A stretch of DNA of 36,112 nucleotides, from contig NZ_JAEUOI010000156.1 in the NCBI RefSeq assembly GCF_016790145.1, positions 1 to 36,112 of the forward strand, written 5' to 3'. The position numbers and the translations under genes are program-made. This DNA comes from Propionivibrio sp. Lineage in GTDB: Bacteria > Pseudomonadota > Gammaproteobacteria > Burkholderiales > Rhodocyclaceae. The notes under the pieces were generated by a model. That model saw only the letters and a program-made list of their open reading frames with translations. It was not told where the DNA came from and ran no database searches. This document shows, piece by piece, positions 1 to 5,708 of this stretch; position 1 is the first letter of the stretch; every line of letters starts with the position of its first letter.

Positions 1-47
1 TGTGCAGCCTTATCGCGCAGCGTCAGGTGGACCGATGGGTTGGGCGT

Positions 48-578
48 CTACGAGCAGACATCGCACATCCGCTCATTGGCCCGAACAGGAAACTGCTCGC
101 CACATTTCTCGCAAACTCGGCGAAGCTCGGCCTCACAGTGACCGGAGAGTTGGCAGCGCTCGTGAATCCCGACAAATATTTTATTCAGAAATCGCATAGC
201 GAATTCTGTTGGAGTACTGTCCTCATGAAGCTCGACGTGAACAATGCCTTCTGACTGGGCCACCTTCTCGGCACCGGATTGAAAGCCTAACGGGCTCACC
301 AAAATTCCGGCCTGGGCACATGTGTCAATAATTCGATAAGCAAGGCCATCGAGTTGTTCTTGATCCTGCTTCGAGGTAGTGTGTCTTCGGCACTCGATAA
401 TCACAAACGCTTCAGTGCCCTGACATATTCCTTTTGCGTCAATCGTCCAATCAGTTCCCGAGCGTACTCCGGGGATCGACTGCTTTCCCTCCACCCGCGA
501 TAAACCGAAATGCTCCGAAAAATTGCCAAGCAAGTACGCTGCGACTTCCTCGTAGGTTTGCCACTTCGAATCAGCCAT
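48..578 (-). CDS. Mrr/PD-(D/E)xK nuclease-like protein with C-terminal zinc ribbon
   Basis: This is a 176-residue protein. The middle part reads like a restriction-endonuclease (Mrr-type) fold: an acidic residue in a DWTIDAKG segment, then EAFVIIECRRHT, which fits the D...(D/E)xK pattern with R in place of K. The C-terminus carries two CxxC pairs (CEKC and CDVC) and is probably a zinc ribbon. I start it at the ATG at 578 because AGGAAA lies 8 nt upstream. A longer frame reaches 650 but runs through a repeat-like tag (about 641-670), so that extension is doubtful. No methylase or other restriction partner is visible in the window, so it may be an orphan. The fold assignment rests on motif resemblance only, and the substrate is unknown. 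Confidence 0.6.
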   Translation of the reverse strand: MADSKWQTYEEVAAYLLGNFSEHFGLSRVEGKQSIPGVRSGTDWTIDAKGICQGTEAFVIIECRRHTTSKQDQEQLDGLAYRIIDTCAQAGILVSPLGFQSGAEKVAQSEGIVHVELHEDSTPTEFAMRFLNKIFVGIHERCQLSGHCEAELRRVCEKCGEQFPVRANERMCDVCS

Positions 579-1063
579 ATCGCGTTTCCTGAGACGCACA
601 ACGTAAAATTGAGGGGCAGCCCGCTTCTGTGGGGTAATGGGGGACAGCATCGCACAGTATTTCTCACAAGCAAGAATGCGAAGCTGAACCTTTTAGCTCT
701 GTTCGGGATTCACGGATCGCCGTAAGGCGAGACTTGAACAATCCCCGCGGAGGTTTGTGGAATTTCACAAGAAAATCCGTGCTTGGCACCTTTGATTCCG
801 CGTAATTGAGCCTGGCCCTTTTTTGCTTTTTTGTAAGCGATTGCCGTGCTTCAGTATTCTGTCTTGACTATGTGGTCCACTTTACTTATTATGGCATTGG
901 GTTTAAGTTGAACTGACCGATTGACACTCGGAATGGGGCGCAACGTCTTCTCCTCCGGCCTTTGGCGCGAACAGGAAGCCGCCTTTTGCGCGCAATGCCT
1001 CATGGCTGTCAACAAAGAAGTATTTGCCGCGAAATTGATCCAGGACACACGGAAGGGAATACC
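579..1063. other. Intergenic region with REP-type tag, sigma70 promoter and leader of the PEP-CTERM gene
   Basis: No convincing gene is seen in this stretch between the nuclease-like gene and the PEP-CTERM gene. At about 641-670 it holds a tag (dyad-poor, GGGGGACAGCATCGCACAG) that recurs in similar form at about 3546-3572. A T-rich stretch lies at 819-832. The sigma70-type promoter at 864-892 and a leader of about 160 nt follow. Within the leader, GCGCAA (938-943) can pair with TTGCGC (986-991). Confidence 0.5.
864..892 (+). promoter_or_regulatory. sigma70-type promoter of the PEP-CTERM gene
   Basis: TTGACT at 864-869 and TATTAT at 887-892 are separated by exactly 17 bp, and each hexamer differs from consensus at one position. 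The expected start of transcription is near 899, giving a leader of about 165 nt before the ATG at 1064. No other gene lies between, so this promoter most likely drives the PEP-CTERM gene. Confidence 0.6.
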
Positions 1064-1795
1064 ATGTTGCGCAAGACACTTGCTTGTTGCCTGCTGTGTG
1101 CGGTTGCTCCAGTTCACGCTGCAACTTCCTACGCAATCGACCCGGCACACAGTTATGTCAGCAGCTATGCTCCAGTTTGGACAAACGAGGGTCCAGCCGA
1201 TGCCGGCGTGGTCTCGTTGCCGGGAGAAGTCGTTGTGCCTTTGGCCTACTATTGGCGGTTGGACTGGCAACCTGTCAATCACAACATTTCCGGGTCCTTC
1301 GAGGCTGAGGTCATCTATTCGCCGTTCCACCCGGAGCTTAGTCGGCTCCAGTTAAGCAATATCAAGGTAGTCACCGACGCGCCGACTGCTGCGGGTTTCA
1401 GCTTGCCATACCAGTTGTCGATAACGGGCGGGGGTGCACTGCACATTTCCAATCGCGTCTGCGATGACGATGGCTTCTACTCGCCCGGCTATGCCTCTTG
1501 TTCAGGCGGTAACATCGGTCCCGTAACCACTCATTCGGGTACATTTGGCGCTGGCCAAATTGCGATGACCGGGGGAAAGCCCCCTGATTTGATGCTTACC
1601 AGTCTGACCCGGAGTGCCGAAATGCCGCCAGCGGTCACAGACTATTCGCCGGTCGCCGGAGCCTACGCCTACTCCATTCAAGCCACCGCGGTTCCGGAAC
1701 CGGGAAGCGGCTTGATGATGCTCGGCGGCTTGGGTGTCCTTGCGTTGTACCTGCGTCGTCAGACGAATAGGGAGCGGCAACAGGCAATCTGTTGA
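1064..1795 (+). CDS. PEP-CTERM sorting domain-containing protein
   Basis: This is a 243-residue exported protein. Residues 1-20 form a signal peptide (MLRKTLACCLLCAVAPVHA, then A). The C-terminus from about residue 210 is a typical PEP-CTERM tail: VPEPGSG, a hydrophobic helix (LMMLGGLGVLALYL) and a basic end (RRQTNR). Such tails are recognised by exosortase EpsH/XrtA-type systems that work together with exopolysaccharide production, and no exosortase is in this window. The middle section begins with an AIDPAHSYV segment and is otherwise without recognisable motifs. The start at 1064 is chosen because GGAAGGGA precedes it and the signal peptide begins there; a longer frame from 962 has no such features. 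It converges on hoxC and is functionally unrelated to it. Confidence 0.85.
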   Translation: MLRKTLACCLLCAVAPVHAATSYAIDPAHSYVSSYAPVWTNEGPADAGVVSLPGEVVVPLAYYWRLDWQPVNHNISGSFEAEVIYSPFHPELSRLQLSNIKVVTDAPTAAGFSLPYQLSITGGGALHISNRVCDDDGFYSPGYASCSGGNIGPVTTHSGTFGAGQIAMTGGKPPDLMLTSLTRSAEMPPAVTDYSPVAGAYAYSIQATAVPEPGSGLMMLGGLGVLALYLRRQTNRERQQAIC

Positions 1796-1808
1796 GTCAC
1801 ATGCCATT

Positions 1809-1826
1809 GGGGTCAGGGACATTTCC
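1809..1826 (+). repeat. REP/RAYT-type tag, copy 1
   Basis: The string GGGGTCAGGGACATTTCC lies just after the PEP-CTERM stop codon. The last 17 bases recur exactly, in the same orientation, at 18643-18659. Tags of this kind are familiar as scattered intergenic sequences next to REP-associated (Y1) transposase genes in proteobacteria; that association is from memory. No transposase remains here. The rest of 1796-2018 contains nothing else I can identify, and no clear terminator for either convergent gene. Confidence 0.55.
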
Positions 1827-2018
1827 TTTTCCATTTCCGTTTGCCTCCTGAAATCCAAGAAAAGTAATTTACATTGAAATCTTTTTCCCCCTGTAAATCC
1901 TTGCGTTGAATCCATCAGCAGGAAGTGCCTCAAGGCCTTTCCAAGACTGCGTTTTACCGATTTATCACCAGATTTTTACCAGTCAGTTTTCATGCGGCTG
2001 GTTTTGCAGGAATTTCCA

Positions 2019-3464
2019 TCAATGCACCGTACACACCATACATGGATCGAAACTGCGCACCACATGATGAACTACCGCCGGTATAGCCTCGTCGGCGGTG
2101 GCCGGCAAACCGGCGAGTGCCTGTTCCAGCGCGCCCGCCTGCCCCTGCGCGTCGCGCGGTGAAAAATTCCAGGTGGTGGGCGCGATGATCTGGTAGCTGT
2201 GGATGCGTCCGCGCCTGACGCTCAGCCAGTGGCCGAGCGATCCGCGGGCGGCTTCGACGAGGCCGGCGCCGGTGCTTTCATCGGCGGGATTTCCGGGAAT
2301 GCACCACGGCTCGCCGGGGGTGATTTCGCTTAGCCAGCGCTCCATCGCCGGGATCACCAGCGCCAGTTCGAGCAGGCGCGCGACCACCCTGGCGGCGACG
2401 CTGCCGCCGACGACCTGCACCATGTCGCGGGCGAGCGGATGGGCGGCGACCATCTGCCGCGCCAGCGCACCGGTTTCAACGACCTGCCCTGCCAGACGCG
2501 GCGCCTTGCACCAGGAGTAGGCCCCCGGTTTCTCGGCCATCGGCAGGGTGCCGCCGCTGGCCGGATGTTGCGGCAAAGCGGCGGCAATATACCAGGCATG
2601 CGAGATGTCTTCGCTGATCGCGCCGGAGTCGAACGGCAGGAGTTGTCCATCCCACAACCCGGCAGGAAACAGGCGTCCCGCCGTCTCCGGGTAACAGCCG
2701 TAGCTCATGAAAAGCTCGGTGCCGCGCCCCAGATGCCACAGGTCGAGATCGTCGGCGATGCGCAGGAAAAGGCGCAGATCGCCGCCGCCGGAACGCTGCT
2801 GCCAGGCACTTAGTTCGTTCCGGCTGGACAAGCCGGCCACCTCTACAAGCGTGCTGCCAAAGGTCACGTTTTCGAGAAAGTTGCGGAAGTCGCGCAGGAT
2901 GCGATGCAGGCGGAAAATCTCCGTGCTTTGCAGCGGGCGCGTTGAACCACCGGGCTGAACGGCCAGGGTATGCGGCCATTTGCCGGCGAGCAGACCCATC
3001 ATCTGCATGAAACGCGCGCGCGCCGGCAGCATTTCGTTCGGCGCCGTGCCGACGGTGGCGCGAAAGCGCTCGACGGTAGCCGCATGCCAGGCTTTGCCGG
3101 CATAGTCGCCCCGCGCAAAATCCGGCATGAAAAATAGATAGAAGTGCGTCAGATGGTCGGCCAGGTTCTCGGTGGCCAGCGTCAGATTGGCGGCCAGGCG
3201 GCCGTTGGGCGGCGCGACGATTCCCGCCGCATCGGCCAGCGCCAGTGCCGACGCCGCCGACTGGGCCACCGAGCAGATGCCGCAGATGCGCGGCACCAGC
3301 GTCAGGGCATCGGCTGGCATCTTGCCCTGCAAAATCTGTTCGAAGCCACGGTACAGCGGGGAGTTGACGTAGGCGGCGGCAATCCGGCCGGCTTCGATGT
3401 CAAGGGTGATTTCAAGATCGCCCTCGACCCGGTTGAAGGGCCCCACGACGCGCCGCGTGTTCAT
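2019..3464 (-). CDS. hoxC: Regulatory (H2-sensing) [NiFe] hydrogenase large subunit HoxC/HupV
   Basis: This 481-residue cytoplasmic subunit binds the NiFe site of the H2 sensor. The N-terminal RICGICS motif (about residues 59-65) and the C-terminal DPCMVC motif supply the four nickel-ligand cysteines. The protein ends at ...DPCMVCTVH with the stop directly after His. It therefore lacks the cleavable C-terminal peptide of catalytic enzymes, which is diagnostic for the HoxC/HupV/HyaB-sensor group. Ile63 in CGIC and Phe110/Phe111 in HFYLFF correspond to the bulky gas-channel residues known from O2-insensitive sensors. The start at 3464 follows the family and lies in a duplicated hoxB/hoxC junction, where TGA of a 25-residue hoxB remnant overlaps ATG. 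The gene is separated from its partner hoxB by an inserted toxin-antitoxin segment. A longer frame to 3566 is junction sequence. Confidence 0.95.
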   Translation of the reverse strand: MNTRRVVGPFNRVEGDLEITLDIEAGRIAAAYVNSPLYRGFEQILQGKMPADALTLVPRICGICSVAQSAASALALADAAGIVAPPNGRLAANLTLATENLADHLTHFYLFFMPDFARGDYAGKAWHAATVERFRATVGTAPNEMLPARARFMQMMGLLAGKWPHTLAVQPGGSTRPLQSTEIFRLHRILRDFRNFLENVTFGSTLVEVAGLSSRNELSAWQQRSGGGDLRLFLRIADDLDLWHLGRGTELFMSYGCYPETAGRLFPAGLWDGQLLPFDSGAISEDISHAWYIAAALPQHPASGGTLPMAEKPGAYSWCKAPRLAGQVVETGALARQMVAAHPLARDMVQVVGGSVAARVVARLLELALVIPAMERWLSEITPGEPWCIPGNPADESTGAGLVEAARGSLGHWLSVRRGRIHSYQIIAPTTWNFSPRDAQGQAGALEQALAGLPATADEAIPAVVHHVVRSFDPCMVCTVH

Positions 3465-3537
3465 TTGCGGCCACGCTTGACGGGCGGCGTACGCTTCAGA
3501 TGGTCGGCCCTGGCGTTCTCGCGCACGCGCGCCGGTG
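3419..3537. repeat. 119-bp direct repeat, copy A (hoxB 3' end / hoxC 5' end)
   Basis: This copy matches 4674-4792 at a constant offset of 1255 with about 7 mismatches in 119 positions (about 94% identity). Read on the minus strand it holds the last 25 codons of hoxB (ending VKRGRK), the TGA/ATG overlap and the first 15 codons of hoxC. Here the hoxC part continues into the intact gene, while the hoxB part is an orphan remnant cut at its 5' side. Beyond 3537 the two copies diverge completely. Confidence 0.9.
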
Positions 3538-3545
3538 AGATAAAT

Positions 3546-3572
3546 GGAGTCAGCATCGCACAGCATCTCTCA
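3546..3572. repeat. Tag resembling the sequence at 641-670, at the left insertion junction
   Basis: CAGCATCGCACAG at 3551-3563 is shared exactly with 645-657. The flanks are similar (GGAGT here, GGGGA there; ATCTCTCA here, ATTTCTCA there). It sits exactly between the truncated hicA and direct repeat copy A, so it may be a remnant of the event that cut hicA. The match is short and could be coincidental in part. Confidence 0.4.
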
Positions 3573-3689
3573 AAAGAAATAATTGCGTCCCATGACTACG
3601 TGACTGCCTGACTGGCGAAGTTTCTCGAACCCCAAGCGCTCCAGCGCCTTGACGATTGCAAGGCCCGAAATGTAGGGTAGCTTAGGCAT
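3570..3689 (-). pseudogene. hicA: Truncated HicA toxin
   Basis: The ATG at 3689 overlaps the hicB stop. Residues 1-33 (MPKLPYISGLAIVKALERLG, then FEKLRQSGSHVVM) match the N-terminal half of HicA mRNA interferases, including the catalytic His in the GSHxx motif. After that the frame runs into unrelated sequence (GRNYFF, then TGA). Normal HicA is about 60-80 residues, so the second half of the double-stranded-RNA-binding fold is missing. The break is at about 3590, next to the tag at 3546-3572 and the duplicated hoxB/hoxC junction. The fragment is too short for the usual gene-length cut-offs. It is expected to be non-toxic. Confidence 0.75.
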
Positions 3690-3888
3690 GGGCAGGTACG
3701 CTAAACGTGGTTACCAGCGGATGACCTTGAAAATGGATCGGGAACTCTGTCAGATAAAGCGCCGTGGCTTCTTGCAAATTTGAGATAGCTTCCTCGACGG
3801 TTTCACCCTGGGTAGTGGTACCAGTTTCAGGGTTCAACGCGATATAGCCCCCTTCTTCGGCGGGAGTAAGTACTGCGGTCAATTCCAT
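3682..3888 (-). CDS. hicB: HicB-type antitoxin
   Basis: This 68-residue protein has the HicB N-terminal domain (RNase H-like partial fold): MELTAVLTPAEEGGYIALNP, a GETVEEAISNLQEATALYL helix, and a short C-terminal strand. It would neutralise HicA. The start at 3888 is preceded by AAAGGA with good spacing. The order hicB-hicA with overlapping stop and start is the reversed arrangement seen in part of the family. It has no C-terminal DNA-binding domain, so autoregulation is not evident. Its toxin partner is truncated, leaving an orphan antitoxin. The module lies inside the interruption between hoxB and hoxC. Confidence 0.8.
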   Translation of the reverse strand: MELTAVLTPAEEGGYIALNPETGTTTQGETVEEAISNLQEATALYLTEFPIHFQGHPLVTTFSVPAHA

Positions 3889-3934
3889 TATGAATTCCTT
3901 TCAGAAAGTGCCATTGTCGCGCGTTTCGGCCTAG

Positions 3935-4010
3935 GGTGCCCATCGTTCAAGGCGAGGGACGCGAAGCGGCTTTATCGCACGGCGCCCCCTGCACCGCAGG
4001 GTTGGGCACC
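3935..4010. repeat. 76-bp imperfect palindrome, attC-like, between higA and hicB
   Basis: GGTGCCCA (3935-3942) is an exact inverted match to TGGGCACC (4003-4010). Read on the minus strand, it begins 3 bp after the higA stop and contains GCCCAAC, a perfect integron R'' core (RYYYAAC). It ends with CGCCTTGAACGATGGGC, a near match to an L'-R' end (GTTRRRY has one mismatch). The inner arms pair poorly. A degenerate integron attC site is possible because toxin-antitoxin genes are common cassettes, but an ordinary intergenic repeat is equally possible. Confidence 0.35.
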
Positions 4011-4013
4011 TCG

Positions 4014-4313
4014 TCAGCCATGACCAGCTTCGGCATGCAACTTCAGCCCAAGTGCACCGATGACTTTAAGGATGGTGTCGAAGTCAGGGCTACGATCACC
4101 GGAGAGCGCTTTGTAAAGACTTTCGCGAGACAGTCCGGCATCGCGCGCGACCTGTGACATGCCCTTGGCACGAGCAATATCGCCAAGTGCTTTGGCAATG
4201 AATGCAGCATCCCCGTCGGCCTCTTCAAGGCAGGCTTCAAGATAAGCGGCCATTTCCTCTGGGGTTCTGAGGTGCTCGGCGACGTCATAGCGAGTGGTAA
4301 GGGTCTTGGTCAT
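4014..4313 (-). CDS. HigA/HI1420-type antitoxin (addiction module antidote)
   Basis: This 99-residue protein reads like the XRE-type antidote that follows HI1419-type killer proteins. It has an N-terminal YDVAEHLRTPEEMAAYLEAC helix region, then a helix-turn-helix around residues 50-90 (ARAKGMSQVARDAGLSRESL, SPDFDTILKVIGALGLKL). It binds the toxin and represses the operon. The order toxin-antitoxin and the 5-bp gap to the toxin stop fit the family. GGAG stands about 7 nt before the ATG at 4313. The likely operator is the palindrome at 4623-4640. Its toxin is frameshifted, so this antitoxin may now serve only as a repressor or be decaying. Confidence 0.82.
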   Translation of the reverse strand: MTKTLTTRYDVAEHLRTPEEMAAYLEACLEEADGDAAFIAKALGDIARAKGMSQVARDAGLSRESLYKALSGDRSPDFDTILKVIGALGLKLHAEAGHG

Positions 4314-4318
4314 GGTTG

Positions 4319-4614
4319 CTACTCCGAAAGATTACGTGCGAGGCGCAATGCTGCATTGATGTCCTTGGCTTGGGTAGTCTTGTCTCCACCAGCCAACAGA
4401 ATGATCAGCTCTCGCCCCCGCTTCTTGAAATACACCCGGTAACCGGGACCGTAGTCGATTCGCAACACCGAGAAACCTTCGCCAACCGACTCGACATCTC
4501 CGGGGTTTCCAGCGGCGAGCCGTTCGATCCTTACCGGACGCGCGCTCTCGCCTGGAGGTCGCGCAAGTCGTCGAGCCACCGAACGAAGAGAACGGTATTG
4601 CGAATTTCAATCAC
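4319..4614 (-). pseudogene. Frameshifted HigB/HI1419-type toxin
   Basis: The family protein (RelE/HigB-like, about 100 residues) is present in two frames. From GTG at 4614 one frame reads VIEIRNTVLFVRWLDDLRDL, then QARARVR, then stop. The next frame continues with VRIERLAAGNPGDVESVGEG, then SVLRIDYGPGYRVYF, GRELIILLAGGDKTTQAKDI, ending at 4319. Adding one base near 4533-4538 restores an uninterrupted alignment of family length (98 residues), so this is a single-base deletion or a sequencing error. A shorter frame from GTG 4579 exists, but its first 15 residues are out of the family frame. Confidence 0.75.
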
Positions 4615-4620
4615 GGCGCA

Positions 4621-4649
4621 AATGTAGCCCAATGGCTACACCTTGTCAA
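4621..4649 (-). promoter_or_regulatory. higBA promoter with an 18-bp palindromic operator
   Basis: On the minus strand TTGACA (4649-4644) and TACATT (4626-4621) are spaced 17 bp. Between and overlapping them is the perfect dyad TGTAGCC-N4-GGCTACA (4623-4640), a good candidate for the binding site of the HigA-type repressor. The predicted transcription start (about 4614) coincides with the GTG start codon, so the toxin mRNA may be leaderless. Confidence 0.6.
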
Positions 4650-4673
4650 TGCCATAGGCGCCGCCCTCAGGAC

Positions 4674-4792
4674 CGCCCTCGACCCGGTTGAAGGGCCCCA
4701 CGACGCGCCGCGAGGTCATTTTCGGCCACGCTTGACGGACGGCGTACGCTTCAGATGGTCGACCCTGGCGTTCTCGCGAACGCGTGCCGGTG
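4674..4792. repeat. 119-bp direct repeat, copy B (hoxB 3' end / hoxC 5' end)
   Basis: This copy is joined to the intact hoxB. It contains the last 25 codons of hoxB, the ATGA overlap at 4719-4716, and the first 15 codons of a hoxC remnant (MTSRRVVGPFNRVEG) cut off at 4674. Compared with copy A, the hoxC part differs by N/T and T/S, and the hoxB part by A/V and P/S plus silent changes. Confidence 0.9.
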
Positions 4793-5708
4793 TTGCCGAC
4801 TTGGAGAGGGCGGCAAGCGCCACGAACCAGGCCTTCGGCATATCGGAGGGCAGGCCGATGGGAATGCCGGCAATCTTCGGGGTGGTTTCAAAAGGATGGC
4901 CGGGCTCCTCAAAACCCGGATCGGTACAGCGGATGCAGGCAAAACCGCCACGCAGGCAGGAGCCCTGGCCATTCCACAGCCGCTGGTTGCAATCGGCATG
5001 GGCTTGCGTTCCCTTGCAACCCAGTTGCTCCATCAGGCAGCCCTGGTCGGAGTGCTTGCCCGCGCTGGCCTTGTACTCGTAATACTCGTTGCGCGGGCAG
5101 CCGTGATGCACCAGTTGGTCGGCATAAAAACGCGGCCGCCCGTAGTCGTCGAGATCGAGCGCGCCAAGCTGGCCGTGCGCCAGTAGCGCCAGCGTTTCGG
5201 TGATCCAGTCCGGATGCGGCGGACAGCCGGAAATGTTGATTACCGGCAGTCCCGAGGGATCGCGAAAGTGGGGGCCGAGCAGGCCGCCGTCGAGTTCGCC
5301 ATCGTATTGCAGGCCACAGGCATCGGTCGGATTGACACCGGCCGCGGTGACCCCGCCATAAGCCGAACAGGTGCCGACGGCAACGACATGCCGCGCCCGT
5401 CCGGCGATCTGCCGGACCCACTCGGCCATCGACTGGCGACCACCGCCAAAGCGATGATAAGCACCGCTGCCCTGCGGCCCGCGCAGCAGCGAACCTTCGA
5501 CGCACAGGACATCGACGGCACGGCGACCGTCGGCACACTCGGCGATCAACTCGCGCGCCTCGTCGACTCCGGCTTCGGAAACGCTGGGATGCCAGAGCAG
5601 CTCGACCCCCTCGTCGGCCAGCACCTGGAACAGCGGGCCATGCTCGTAACCGAGCCAGGACAGTGTGCAGCCGCCACAGCCGCCCGATTGCAACCAGAGC
5701 AGATTCAT
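4716..5708 (-). CDS. hoxB: Regulatory (H2-sensing) [NiFe] hydrogenase small subunit HoxB/HupU
   Basis: This 330-residue iron-sulfur subunit of the cytoplasmic H2 sensor has no Tat signal and begins directly with MNLLWLQSGGCGGCTLSW. This distinguishes it from the exported HybO. Cysteines for the proximal cluster are in CGGC (11, 14), GTCSAYGG and ISGCPPHP. The C-terminal half carries the medial and distal cluster ligands (HHGCPRNEYYEY, DQGCLMEQLGCKG, CLRGGFACIRCTDPGF). The electron relay lets HoxBC signal through a kinase (HoxJ/HupT). The ATG overlaps the hoxA stop (ATGA), so the two are translationally coupled. Its stop at 4716 overlaps the start of a hoxC remnant; the real hoxC now lies 1.25 kb further on, behind toxin-antitoxin genes. 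Confidence 0.95.
   Translation of the reverse strand: MNLLWLQSGGCGGCTLSWLGYEHGPLFQVLADEGVELLWHPSVSEAGVDEARELIAECADGRRAVDVLCVEGSLLRGPQGSGAYHRFGGGRQSMAEWVRQIAGRARHVVAVGTCSAYGGVTAAGVNPTDACGLQYDGELDGGLLGPHFRDPSGLPVINISGCPPHPDWITETLALLAHGQLGALDLDDYGRPRFYADQLVHHGCPRNEYYEYKASAGKHSDQGCLMEQLGCKGTQAHADCNQRLWNGQGSCLRGGFACIRCTDPGFEEPGHPFETTPKIAGIPIGLPSDMPKAWFVALAALSKSATPARVRENARVDHLKRTPSVKRGRK

Noticed and set aside
813-829. TGGCCC-T6-GC resembling a sigma54 promoter for the PEP-CTERM gene.
   Set aside because: GG-to-GC spacing is one base short, and sigma54 promoters do not tolerate this. A better sigma70 promoter lies at 864-892.
893-1002. Outer stem GGCATTG (893-899) / CAATGCC before the PEP-CTERM gene, as a possible riboswitch.
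   Set aside because: The 5' strand lies between the -10 box and the predicted transcription start, so it would not be in the RNA. The leader lacks the GGCAAACC and GGGACGCAA blocks of a c-di-GMP aptamer.
1502-1933. Minus-strand frame of 143 codons overlapping the PEP-CTERM gene end and the REP-type tag.
   Set aside because: It overlaps a well-supported gene and passes through a repeat tag; no family features.
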